Part shown: positions 42,477-51,019 of the stretch, piece after piece
How positions within the stretch are numbered: position 1 is the first letter of the stretch
How the letters are laid out: every line of letters begins with the position of its first letter
From: JBEIQE01 sp040376705
Lineage (GTDB): Bacteria > Pseudomonadota > Alphaproteobacteria > UBA2400
Reading direction: 5' to 3'
Assembly: GCA_040376705.1 (NCBI GenBank)
Contig: JBEIQE010000003.1
Span: forward strand, 62,001-126,000
Length of the DNA: 64,000 bases
Position numbers and translations under genes: made by a program
Notes under the pieces: generated by a model
The model's input: only the letters and a program-made list of their open reading frames with translations
Databases searched by the model: none
Told to the model about the DNA's origin: nothing

Positions 42477-42504
42477 ACGGCACCTGTTTTAAGGCAGGCG
42501 CCGT
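42477..42504 (-). terminator. Terminator for the small gene at 42526
   Basis: On the minus strand ACGGCGCCTG (42504-42495), loop CCTTAAAA, CAGGTGCCGT (42486-42477) with one wobble pair, followed by TATCTTTT. Confidence 0.65.
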
Positions 42505-42525
42505 ATCGAAGTCCAGTTATTCGGA

Positions 42526-42741
42526 TTAGTGATAAACAATGGTGTTGGTCGGTTTGCGCTGCGGCGTTGGCGTCGGTAAGGGCATCCGGCCGATTTCGTT
42601 ATACGGTTTGGTCGGTGTGCTGCTGGGCACAATCTCAAGCCGCGGCTCGATATGATTGCGCCTCAGCTCTTCTTGCTGTTGGGGTGTCAGCGGTTTCCAG
42701 GTTGATTCTGGGTTCCTGTCGTCTTCCGGTCTCCACACCAT
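42526..42741 (-). CDS. Small hypothetical protein, Pro/Thr-rich
   Basis: A 71-residue protein (VWRPEDDRNPESTWKPLTPQ at the N-terminus) rich in Pro, Thr and charged residues, probably disordered. AAGGAG lies 8 bases before the ATG at 42741, which fixes the start; the longer frame to 42807 is not needed. It is divergent from sucA, with 280 bases between that must hold both promoters. Confidence 0.5.
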   Translation of the reverse strand: MVWRPEDDRNPESTWKPLTPQQQEELRRNHIEPRLEIVPSSTPTKPYNEIGRMPLPTPTPQRKPTNTIVYH

Positions 42742-43021
42742 TTTTATATCTCCTTGAAGGAGTTGCCCTGTTGCCAAAAATGTAGGCACTGGTTGCCTTC
42801 CGAGCAAGATCTAAAGTGTTAAAATGGCATAGAAGTAATAATATTGCGTCAATATGCGCCCAAATCAACCTAGATATGCGCGAAACGGGTGGCTGACGCC
42901 CTTTAGCCCGCACTTAAGAGAAGTATCTCTAAGGTAAGCTCCCGCAATGCACCAGATAGCACTTTACACAGGCGCTGCGGGGGTTTAACCCGCGTACACC
43001 AATTCGTTTCCGGAGATCACC

Positions 43022-45883
43022 ATGGCGCTCGCAGCTGCCCAAAATTCTTTCCTGTTCGGCCCTAACTCTGCCTACCTCAATGATCTGTATGCGCAGTATC
43101 AGAAGAACCCTGCTTCCATCGACCCGTCATGGCAGCAGTTCTTTGCCGACCTCAAAGATGGCGACTTCGCCGAACGCCGTCCCAGCTGGGAGCCCAAGGT
43201 TGTTGTAGCCGCTGAAGCACCAGCCGCTGGCAAGAAGGGCGCTGCTGCACCGGCCGCAGCCCCCACACAAGAGACACGCCAGGCAACGCTTGATTCAATC
43301 CGTGCCCTCATGCTTATTCGCGCCTATCGCGTGCGCGGCCATCAGCAGGCGAACATCGACCCGCTGGGCATGCTCAAGCACCCGGCACATGCAGAGCTCG
43401 ACCCTGCTTCTTATGGTTTTGGTGAAGCCGATTGGGATCGCCCGATTTTCATCGATCATGTTCTGGGGCTTGAAACAGCAACCCTGCGCCAGATCGTGCA
43501 GCTACTACAGGATACTTACTGCGGCTCCATCGGCGTTGAGTTCATGCATATTCAGGACCCGGCGCAGAAGGCCTGGATTCAGGAGCGCATTGAAGGCATC
43601 CGCAACCAGACCGAGTTCAGCCGCGAAGGCAAGAAGGCCATTCTGCAGGCGCTGATCAAGGCCGAAGGCATCGAGCAGTTCCTGCACACAAAGTTCCCCG
43701 GCACAAAGCGTTTTGGTCTCGATGGTGGCGAAGCGCTGATCCCTGCAATCGAGCAGGTATTAAAGCGTGGCGGCCAGCTGGGCGTGAAAGAAGCCATCTT
43801 TGGTATGGCACACCGCGGCCGTCTTAACGTGCTCACCAACATCATGACCAAGCGCTTTGCTGCGCTGTTCTCCGAGTTCCAGGGTACACCTGCCAATCCT
43901 GCTGATGTGCAGGGCTCGGGCGATGTGAAGTACCATCTCGGTGCTTCTGCTGACCGTGAGTTCGATGGCAACCACATCCACCTCTCGCTCAACCCCAACC
44001 CGTCGCATCTCGAGTGCGTCAATCCGGTTGTGCTCGGTAAGGTACGTGCCAAGCAGATGCAGCGTGGCGATGTGCGCAAGGAAGAGGTTGTCGGCATTCT
44101 CCTGCATGGCGATGCCGCCTTCGCAGGTCAGGGTCTGGTAGCTGAATCTCTCGCGATGAGCGAGCTGAAGGGCTATCGCACTGGCGGTACCATTCACTTT
44201 GTTATCAACAACCAGATTGGCTTTACTACCAAGCCGGCGCATTCACGTTCGGGCCTCTATGCAACCGACGTTGCCTTGATGATCCACGCTCCCGTTTTCC
44301 ATGTAAATGGTGATGATCCCGAGGCCGTGGTGCATGTTGCGCGCATCGCTACCGAGTATCGCCAGCAGTTCAAGAAAGACGTAGTGATCGATATGTATTG
44401 CTATCGTCGCTATGGCCATAACGAAGGCGATGAGCCGCTGTTCACTCAGCCGCTTATGTACAAAAACATCAAGGATCATCTCTCGACCCGCAAGATCTAT
44501 GCGCAGCAGCTGGCCGAAAGCGGTGTGATTTCTGCCGATGAGGCCGAGGCCATGAACGCCGAGTTCTACAAGCACCTCGAGACCGAGTTTGAAGCCGCAA
44601 CTTCCTATAAACCCAACAAGGCTGATTGGCTGGAAGGCAAGTGGGCGGGCATCAGCCCGGCCTATGCCGAAGGTTCGAGCTGGCAGGCCGATACCGGCGT
44701 AGAAGCTGCCAAGCTGCAGGAAGTGGGCAAGGCCCTGGTGACAACGCCCCCCGGCTTTAACCTCAACCCCAAGATCGCCCGTCAGCTCGAGGCCAAGGCC
44801 AAGATGTTCGAGACGGGCGAGGGCATCGACTGGGCAACCGGCGAAGCACTGGCCTTTGGCACCTTGCTGATCGAGGGTAATCCCGTACGTCTTTCGGGGC
44901 AGGACTGTGGCCGCGGTACCTTCTCACAGCGCCATGCTGCTCTCTACGATCAGGAGAACGAGACCAAGTATGTGTCGCTCAACCACATCCGCAAGGATGG
45001 TCTTGAGGCCCAGCAGGCTCGTTTCGAAGTGCTCGACAGCCCGCTCAGTGAAGCAGGCGTAATGGGCTTTGAATATGGCTATACACTGGCCGAGCCGAAT
45101 GCGCTGGTTATGTGGGAAGGGCAGTTCGGTGACTTCGCCAATGGTGCGCAGGTCATCATCGATCAGTTCATCTCATCAGCCGAAAGCAAGTGGCTGCGTA
45201 TGAGCGGCCTCGTGCTGCTGCTGCCGCATGGCTATGAAGGTCAGGGCCCTGAGCATTCATCTGCCCGCTTCGAGCGTTACCTGCAGTCGTCGGCTGAGGA
45301 TAACTGGCAGGTGGCAAATATCACTACGCCAGCCAACTACTATCACGCTCTGCGCCGCCAGCTGCGCCGCAAGTTCCGCAAGCCATTGGTGCAGATGACG
45401 CCCAAGAGCCTGCTGCGTCATAAGCTGTGCGTCTCCAAGCTCGCCGACTTCCTGCCGGGTACCAGCTTCCTGCCGGTGATTGGCGATGTGGATGTAACAG
45501 CTAAGTCGGTCAAGCGCGTGGTGCTCTGCACTGGCAAGGTCTACTACGACCTGTGGCAGGCAAGAGAAGACAAGAAGGTCAAGGATGTGACCCTTGTGCG
45601 CATTGAGCAGCTTTACCCGTTCCCGGCAGCCGAGCTGCAGGCCGAACTCGCGAAGTATACCGGTGCAACCGAGGTTGTATGGTGCCAGGAAGAGCCCGAG
45701 AACATGGGGGCCTGGACCTTCATCGACCGCCGCGTCGAAGGCGTGCTCGAAAAGGTTGGCGGCAAGGCCAAGCGCCCGATTTATGTCGGTCGTCCGGCTG
45801 CAGCATCGCCCGCTACAGGTTCGCTCAAGCGCCATACCGCCGAGCAGACCAAGCTGGTGGACGAAGCGCTGACGGTAAAGTAA
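43022..45883 (+). CDS. sucA: 2-oxoglutarate dehydrogenase E1 component
   Basis: A 953-residue thiamine-diphosphate enzyme that decarboxylates 2-oxoglutarate and passes the succinyl group to SucB. The N-terminal SFLFGPNSAYLNDLYAQY is the E1o-specific segment that binds E2. ThDP-binding and active-site blocks are FGMAHRGRLNVL, GDAAFAGQGLVAES, and RRYGHNEGDEP. LLPHGYEGQGPEHSSARFER lies in the second half. An Ala/Lys/Pro linker (AAEAPAAGKKGAAAPAAAPT) is near residues 61-80. Full length. An unknown gene separates it from sucB. Confidence 0.98.
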   Translation: MALAAAQNSFLFGPNSAYLNDLYAQYQKNPASIDPSWQQFFADLKDGDFAERRPSWEPKVVVAAEAPAAGKKGAAAPAAAPTQETRQATLDSIRALMLIRAYRVRGHQQANIDPLGMLKHPAHAELDPASYGFGEADWDRPIFIDHVLGLETATLRQIVQLLQDTYCGSIGVEFMHIQDPAQKAWIQERIEGIRNQTEFSREGKKAILQALIKAEGIEQFLHTKFPGTKRFGLDGGEALIPAIEQVLKRGGQLGVKEAIFGMAHRGRLNVLTNIMTKRFAALFSEFQGTPANPADVQGSGDVKYHLGASADREFDGNHIHLSLNPNPSHLECVNPVVLGKVRAKQMQRGDVRKEEVVGILLHGDAAFAGQGLVAESLAMSELKGYRTGGTIHFVINNQIGFTTKPAHSRSGLYATDVALMIHAPVFHVNGDDPEAVVHVARIATEYRQQFKKDVVIDMYCYRRYGHNEGDEPLFTQPLMYKNIKDHLSTRKIYAQQLAESGVISADEAEAMNAEFYKHLETEFEAATSYKPNKADWLEGKWAGISPAYAEGSSWQADTGVEAAKLQEVGKALVTTPPGFNLNPKIARQLEAKAKMFETGEGIDWATGEALAFGTLLIEGNPVRLSGQDCGRGTFSQRHAALYDQENETKYVSLNHIRKDGLEAQQARFEVLDSPLSEAGVMGFEYGYTLAEPNALVMWEGQFGDFANGAQVIIDQFISSAESKWLRMSGLVLLLPHGYEGQGPEHSSARFERYLQSSAEDNWQVANITTPANYYHALRRQLRRKFRKPLVQMTPKSLLRHKLCVSKLADFLPGTSFLPVIGDVDVTAKSVKRVVLCTGKVYYDLWQAREDKKVKDVTLVRIEQLYPFPAAELQAELAKYTGATEVVWCQEEPENMGAWTFIDRRVEGVLEKVGGKAKRPIYVGRPAAASPATGSLKRHTAEQTKLVDEALTVK

Positions 45884-45907
45884 ACAAGAAGCAAGGGAGC
45901 CAATCAC

Positions 45908-46441
45908 ATGGCCAAGAGAGCAAAAGCCGGTCCGGTCATCGTCGTGCAGCAGAAAGTGAGGGCTGAAGATTCCCTCACGCATATTTTTGCAGGCTTCGCC
46001 GGTGACATTCGCCGCGATACCGATAAAGCTGAGCAGGGCCTCAAGAGCTATATTGGCGAAGTGATGCTCAAGAAGTGGGTAAAAACCGAAGTGGCCGATG
46101 GCCTTACACCGGTTGCGGCCATGAAGCGCGCTGCGGATATCGCGGCTGCCTACGCCACGCCTGGTGGTACCGACGTTGTAGCGGCCGGTCAGCTGCGCGT
46201 GGTGCTCGAGGCGGCGCGTAACGGCCTCAGTCTGGCGGCAGTGGGTAAGGTGGTTGGCGATATCAAGCTGCGGAATGACCCCAAAGTGTCGACCCCTGCC
46301 AAAGCTTTTGCCGAGGTTCTGACCCGCGCCTGCCGCGTTGTAACCGATATTTGTGATGATGCGAAAGTAAGTGCGGCTGATGCCAAAAAGGCAGGCCTGC
46401 GTCTTTCAACCCGTCAGGCTGTCGAATCTGTCTGTAAATAA
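45908..46441 (+). CDS. Unknown protein gene between sucA and sucB
   Basis: A 177-residue soluble, Ala/Lys/Val-rich protein (AKRAKAGPVIVVQQKVRAED near the N-terminus), mostly helical, with two cysteines near residues 139 and 145 and another just before the end. It starts 24 bases after sucA behind AAGGGAG and ends 28 bases before sucB, so all three are probably on one transcript. No signal peptide or membrane segment and no known domain. sucA and sucB are normally adjacent, so this is a non-standard gene of the complex operon; whether it binds the complex is unknown. Confidence 0.65.
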   Translation: MAKRAKAGPVIVVQQKVRAEDSLTHIFAGFAGDIRRDTDKAEQGLKSYIGEVMLKKWVKTEVADGLTPVAAMKRAADIAAAYATPGGTDVVAAGQLRVVLEAARNGLSLAAVGKVVGDIKLRNDPKVSTPAKAFAEVLTRACRVVTDICDDAKVSAADAKKAGLRLSTRQAVESVCK

Positions 46442-46469
46442 CCAATCTGTATAACCGAAGGAAGTTGTC

Positions 46470-47735
46470 ATGAGCGATATCGTAGTTCCCACACTGGGTG
46501 AATCTGTAGCTGAAGCCACCGTGGCCAAGTGGCTCAAGAAGGTTGGCGACACTGTTGCCATGGATGAGCCCTTGGTTGAGCTTGAAACCGATAAGGTTAC
46601 GCTTGAGGTGAATGCCGCTGCCGCTGGCACCATCTCCGAAATCGTGGCCGATAAGGGCGCGACGGTTAAGGTAGGGCAGGTGCTTGGTCGTATGGCTGCT
46701 GGTGCTGCCGGTACCAAGGCTGCTCCTAAGGCCGCTGCTCCTGCTGCGGCGCCCGCACCTGTAGCTGCGGCGCCCGCACCTGTAGCTGCGGCTCCCGCAC
46801 CTGTAGCTGCGGCTCCGGTTGCTGCCTCTAATGTATCCGCCATGCCCGGCCCAGCCGCACGCAAGGCGATTGCCGATACCGGCGTGAATGCAGCTGCCAT
46901 CGCTGGCACCGGCAAAGATGGCCGCGTGACCAAGGGCGATGTACTGGTAGCCGTGGCCGGTAATGCTGCGGTTCAGGCCAAGCCCCAAAGCGCTCCTATG
47001 TTCGTTCCGGTTGAAAACCCCAACCGTACACAGGCTGCGCGTGAAGAGCGCGTGAAAATGAGCCGTCTGCGCCAGCGCATTGCCGAGCGCCTTAAGGATG
47101 CGCAGAACACCGCTGCCATGCTCACCACCTTCAATGAAGTTGATATGAGCGGCATTCTGGCTCTGCGTAACAGCTACAAGGAAGGCTTCGAGAAGAAGCA
47201 TGGCGTGAAGCTGGGCTTCATGAGCTTCTTCACCAAGGCTTGTATTCAGGCCCTGCGCGAGCTGCCCGCTGTAAACGCCGAGATTGAAGGCGATGAGATT
47301 GTTTACAAGAACTACTATGATATCGGCGTTGCCGTTGGCACACCTAATGGCCTGGTGGTTCCGGTTGTGCGCGATGCCGACCAGCTGAGCTTTGCCGCAC
47401 TTGAAAAGAAGATCGGCGAGTTTGGTCTCAAGGCGCGCGATGGCAAGCTGACCATGGCCGATATGACCGGTGGCACCTTCACCATCTCGAATGGTGGTGT
47501 GTACGGCTCGCTCATGAGCACACCTATCATCAACCCGCCGCAGAGCGCTATTCTTGGTATGCATAAGACCATGGACCGCGCTGTTGTGATAAACGGCAAG
47601 GTTGAAGTGCGCCCGATGATGTATCTCGCGCTCTCTTACGATCACCGTATTGTTGACGGTAAAGAGGCCGTCACCTTCCTCGTACGTGTGAAAGAATGCC
47701 TTGAAGACCCGCAGCGCCTGATGCTCGAGGTCTGA
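46470..47735 (+). CDS. sucB: Dihydrolipoyllysine succinyltransferase (E2o)
   Basis: A 421-residue core subunit. The lipoyl domain has Lys42 in LETDKVTLEV; an Ala/Pro-rich linker (about 85-125) with a 7-residue repeat follows; a peripheral-subunit binding domain (GPAARKAIADTGVNAAAI) is near residues 127-150; then the catalytic domain with SYDHRIVDGKEAVTFL near the C-terminus, including the active His and Asp. GAAGGAAG precedes the ATG. Only one lipoyl domain, as usual for E2o. Confidence 0.97.
   Translation: MSDIVVPTLGESVAEATVAKWLKKVGDTVAMDEPLVELETDKVTLEVNAAAAGTISEIVADKGATVKVGQVLGRMAAGAAGTKAAPKAAAPAAAPAPVAAAPAPVAAAPAPVAAAPVAASNVSAMPGPAARKAIADTGVNAAAIAGTGKDGRVTKGDVLVAVAGNAAVQAKPQSAPMFVPVENPNRTQAAREERVKMSRLRQRIAERLKDAQNTAAMLTTFNEVDMSGILALRNSYKEGFEKKHGVKLGFMSFFTKACIQALRELPAVNAEIEGDEIVYKNYYDIGVAVGTPNGLVVPVVRDADQLSFAALEKKIGEFGLKARDGKLTMADMTGGTFTISNGGVYGSLMSTPIINPPQSAILGMHKTMDRAVVINGKVEVRPMMYLALSYDHRIVDGKEAVTFLVRVKECLEDPQRLMLEV
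46743..46805 (+). repeat. 21-base tandem repeat in the sucB linker
   Basis: Three units of 21 bases (GCTGCGGCGCCCGCACCTGTA) with one mismatch in the third, and a partial fourth. They encode the 7-residue unit APAPVAA in the flexible linker between lipoyl and binding domains. Copy number could vary by slippage without breaking the frame. Confidence 0.85.
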
Positions 47736-47755
47736 TAAAACGACTTGTACTGACC

Positions 47756-47783
47756 CAGCTGGCTGCTATGCTGCAGCCAGCTG
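47756..47783 (+). terminator. Long hairpin after sucB
   Basis: CAGCTGGCTGC (47756-47766), loop TATGCT, GCAGCCAGCTG (47773-47783): a perfect 11-bp stem. No T run follows, and the next gene starts at 47796, so it may be an attenuator or mRNA stabiliser rather than a full terminator. Confidence 0.5.
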
Positions 47784-47795
47784 AAAGGTCACCCG

Positions 47796-48233
47796 ATGAG
47801 CACTCCACCTACAATCGACTATTCAAAATTTATCATTGAACGCGGCCCGCTATGGACGGCGCAGCTGCATGACGACCAGACGTACCTTGGCCGTATGATC
47901 ATTGCACTCAATCGCCCGGCCGAAATCGACTGGCTCGATCTTGAGGATGCCGACTACACCGAGTATTTCAGGATTGCACGCCGCTGCAAGCAGGCGCTTA
48001 CCGAGTTGTTCGCGCCCGATATGTTCAATCATGCAACCCTGCGCAACGAGTGGCGGCAGCAGCATGTGCATCTCATTCCGCGTTATATCGAAAAGCGTGA
48101 GTTTGCAGGGCTGGTGTTCGAGGATAAGCGCTGGGGTAAAAACTGGCCGCCGTATGATAAAGTGAGCCTGCCGATGGAAAAGCTCATGGAAATTCGTGCA
48201 GCGATATCTGCCAAAATGGCGCTAACCACCTGA
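47796..48233 (+). CDS. HIT-family protein
   Basis: A 145-residue protein with the histidine-triad block QQHVHLIPRY near residues 88-97; the usual HxHxH reads here as H-V-H with the third position changed (Leu-Ile-Pro), so it looks like the HIT branch that keeps HxHxxPR. HIT proteins hydrolyse or transfer nucleotidyl groups. The N-terminal Asn/Arg helix region RMIIALNRPAEIDWLDL fits the fold. It follows sucB by 60 bases across the hairpin. Confidence 0.7.
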   Translation: MSTPPTIDYSKFIIERGPLWTAQLHDDQTYLGRMIIALNRPAEIDWLDLEDADYTEYFRIARRCKQALTELFAPDMFNHATLRNEWRQQHVHLIPRYIEKREFAGLVFEDKRWGKNWPPYDKVSLPMEKLMEIRAAISAKMALTT

Positions 48234-48294
48234 TATACAATAAATATATCGTGTGGTTAAGTCGGCCTTAAAGCCTTTTTGCTAGGGTTATCAT

Positions 48295-50481
48295 ATGGCT
48301 GACCCTAAAAAACCCGGTCCTGACCTGTCAGGGCGCACCTCCATTCTCGGCAAGATCGATGCAGGTATCAGGGCTGCCGCAAATTTCGTGACCTTTGGCT
48401 ATGCCGACAAGCTCGACGCGATGATGAGCTCGGGTAGTTACAAAGACAACATGGAGAAGAACAAAGCCATCAACGAGTTTGATGAAGCGAATAACACCGC
48501 CGCCGTGCGTACAGGGCAGGTGGGTATTACAGCCGTTGCTGCAGCCCCCGGTCTGGTGAAGGCAGCCGTCGGTAAGGTCGCTCAGGTAGGCAGCAATCTC
48601 TTCGCCAAAGCCACGGGCCGTGCAGCTACTGCTGAAGTTGCGGTTGCTCAAACAGCGGCCCGCGTTATGCCTGCAGCAGTTGCAGCGCCAGCTATACCTG
48701 CTGCTGCACCGGCCGCAACGAGCTTGGCTGGCAAGGCCGCCAGCCTTACAGGTAAAGCCGTTAAGAAAACAGCCAAGGTAGGCCTTGCCATGGGCGTGCC
48801 TCTGGTGGTGGCAGATGCTGTTGTTTCATCGGCTATGGAAGCACAAGCAGGCGATAAGCCCAAAACGGCTGAGGAAATTGCCGGTGTAAACGGCAGTACA
48901 ATTGAGGGCGGTGCCAGCGCTGTTGCCAGTGCCATTACACTTGCCGCTGTAGCGCCCGGCGCTATGCAGTTTGCCGAAAGAGTTGGCGAGCGCATGGCCG
49001 AGCGTATGGGCGGCCGCTTCAAGTCGATCATTCAGCTGGGTGAGAAACTGTCTGGCCATCTGCCCGATTCAGTTAAGCAGGCGGCACAAAACGGTGCAGC
49101 TCATTTGGGAGAACTGGCTCAGTCTGGCGCAACCACAGTTGCCAAGGCCTTTGGTGTTGCCTATGTCGGCGGTGAGGTTGTGGCTGGCCAGTATGTGTCA
49201 GATAGCAACAGCAATACGCCCTCAATGCTGGTTCAGGCGGTTGATGTTGTACGCGATACCTATGCCGATCTTAAAAAAGCCGGGCTCGACCGCGGTGCAG
49301 GCGGTAGCGTTTCGGGCGCACTGGTTGCCTCGGCCACGGTACTCGTAACCGAGCTGACAGAAGGTCTGGTGCCGGGTATTGCCAATATTTCAGCAAAAGA
49401 ACAGCAGTTATTGCTGGCCAAAGATGCCGACTTCAATAACCCGCATATGATCCGCCTTCTGGCAACGCATATGGGTAGTGAAATCGCTGCCATCGATCGC
49501 GATATACGGATGAAGGGCGCGATGCTTGACGCCGAGTTTGCGCCGTTGCTCAAGGCTCCCGGTATGCCAGCCACTGCCGAAGAATGGAAGGCGCAGGCCG
49601 CCACCATGACAGATGCCGAGCTGCAGGCGCACCCATTCTATAAATATGATATGGCCCGTATCGAGCTCGAGCAGCAGCAGCGTACGGCCATGCTGGCCGT
49701 GGATGAGCGCTGGCGCCCGGCGCAGCAGAACCTTGATGCCTATCTGGCCAGTGGCAAGGCTGACCTCAGTAATCCGGCGATTGCCACATTAGCAGCCGCC
49801 CGCATGCAGGATGATATTACCGCAGCGCAGCGCAAGTTTGACAGCGGCCTGTTTAGAGACGGCTCATTCGATTATCGTCAGGGCTCATGGGCATTCGATG
49901 ATTCTGCCAAGCTTGAGACCTTGCGTACGGAGCGCGCCGCCGCCATGGCTGCTCTCGAGGCCAAATGGAAACCGGTTGATGAGCGTATGGCTGCACTGGC
50001 CAGTCCGCAGGCCCCAGCAGCTACAGCGGCTGCTCCAGCCGTTGAGATACATGCTCAGGCGCCTGCTGCTCCTGCACAACCTGCGGCAGCCAAGCCAGCA
50101 CAGCACAAGCCAGCACCAATCAAGTCTGCTGCAGTGCGTCCGAATGAACTGATGGGCCCGCCTGCACCTGATACTCCACATGAAAGCTTTAATGCACAGG
50201 CTGCACTGCCAGATCCGGATCCTGCAATTGCCGCTGCATATGCAGCAGCAGCGGGTGCCACGGTTACAGTTGCTGGCCTTACGCCTGAAATGGTCACCCT
50301 GCCGCCACTGGTCGGGGCCGGTGGTGCCATGCTCTCTGGTGCATCATCGACGGTTGATCTTTCGGGGCTTATGCCAAAGCCAGTAGAAGAGGCGGCGGCC
50401 TTGCCCGACCCCGATCTCGAGCGGGCGCGCCCCATTGCACTTAACACCAGAGCCCCTGGTGCCAGCACCAGTTTCGGGTAA
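48295..50481 (+). CDS. Large Ala-rich protein of unknown function with a duplicated module
   Basis: A 728-residue protein. Residues 20-45 contain IDAGIRAAANFVTFGYADKL, a pattern reminiscent of phage-tail and secreted effector proteins. The middle (about 50-340) is Ala/Val/Gly-rich with hydrophobic helices, for example KVGLAMGVPLVVADAVV. Residues 380-485 and 490-565 carry a duplicated module: FNNPHMIRLLATHMGSEI matches LSNPAIATLAAARMQDDI, and RTAMLAVDERWRPAQQNLD matches AAAMAALEAKWKPVDERMA. A Pro/Ala-rich tail follows, ending in NTRAPGASTSFG. No signal peptide. I do not know the function; an effector, structural or envelope role is possible. Confidence 0.6.
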   Translation: MADPKKPGPDLSGRTSILGKIDAGIRAAANFVTFGYADKLDAMMSSGSYKDNMEKNKAINEFDEANNTAAVRTGQVGITAVAAAPGLVKAAVGKVAQVGSNLFAKATGRAATAEVAVAQTAARVMPAAVAAPAIPAAAPAATSLAGKAASLTGKAVKKTAKVGLAMGVPLVVADAVVSSAMEAQAGDKPKTAEEIAGVNGSTIEGGASAVASAITLAAVAPGAMQFAERVGERMAERMGGRFKSIIQLGEKLSGHLPDSVKQAAQNGAAHLGELAQSGATTVAKAFGVAYVGGEVVAGQYVSDSNSNTPSMLVQAVDVVRDTYADLKKAGLDRGAGGSVSGALVASATVLVTELTEGLVPGIANISAKEQQLLLAKDADFNNPHMIRLLATHMGSEIAAIDRDIRMKGAMLDAEFAPLLKAPGMPATAEEWKAQAATMTDAELQAHPFYKYDMARIELEQQQRTAMLAVDERWRPAQQNLDAYLASGKADLSNPAIATLAAARMQDDITAAQRKFDSGLFRDGSFDYRQGSWAFDDSAKLETLRTERAAAMAALEAKWKPVDERMAALASPQAPAATAAAPAVEIHAQAPAAPAQPAAAKPAQHKPAPIKSAAVRPNELMGPPAPDTPHESFNAQAALPDPDPAIAAAYAAAAGATVTVAGLTPEMVTLPPLVGAGGAMLSGASSTVDLSGLMPKPVEEAAALPDPDLERARPIALNTRAPGASTSFG

Positions 50482-50596
50482 TTTCAATGGGTTAACACAT
50501 GCGCTGTTAACCAATTAACAAAGTATTAATTGACAGTTAAGCCCTTAATGACTTATCAAAGAGTCCGTAAGTCGCAATAAAGAGGGCAACCAACAA

Positions 50597-51016
50597 ATGG
50601 CGACCATTGAAATTGATGTTTGTGCAGGCCTTGAGGCTTCAGGGCATACAGTTCACTACGTAAATCCGGAAGCGATGCCGCTTCAGGTCAAAGACATCCG
50701 CCGCATCGGTCCTTATATTGGCGCCTACCACACCCGCAGCCTGCAGCAGGCTCAAAGCACCATCTTCCTTGATAATGACGGCACCTCGCCGCTCAACGTC
50801 ATCGCCGTTCACGTGACCCAAAGCCCCATGATCGTGCGCCAGCGCATGATGTCGGCCCGTGCCGTATCGCCCAAGCCAGCCCCACAGCCGGTTATGGCAC
50901 CTGCGGTTATGGCTTCAGTCTCTATCGCCAAGGCCAAGGCTGCAGCGGCTATGCCAGCTCCTGTGCTCAAGCCGCGCATTCCTACCACCACCGGTCAGGG
51001 TAGTGGCGGTTTCTGA
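50597..51016 (+). CDS. Hypothetical protein with Ala/Pro-rich tail
   Basis: A 139-residue protein. The first 85 residues (ATIEIDVCAGLEASGHTVHY ... FLDNDGTSPLNVIAVHV) look like a beta-rich domain; the rest is Ala/Pro/Met-rich and ends in TTGQGSGGF. AGAGGGCAACC lies 11 bases before the ATG. It follows the Ala-rich 728-residue gene by 115 bases. No family recognised. Confidence 0.5.
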   Translation: MATIEIDVCAGLEASGHTVHYVNPEAMPLQVKDIRRIGPYIGAYHTRSLQQAQSTIFLDNDGTSPLNVIAVHVTQSPMIVRQRMMSARAVSPKPAPQPVMAPAVMASVSIAKAKAAAAMPAPVLKPRIPTTTGQGSGGF

Positions 51017-51019
51017 TTT

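Noticed and set aside
42905..43010. Possible structured leader before sucA (short pairs around 42917-42930 and 42975-42991)
   Set aside because: Stems are only about 5 bp and could be chance; no known riboswitch core was recognised.
46263..47645. Long minus-strand frame (460 codons) opposite sucB
   Set aside because: Shadow of sucB; contains a low-complexity Arg/Ser/Gly stretch that is just the antisense of the Ala/Pro linker.
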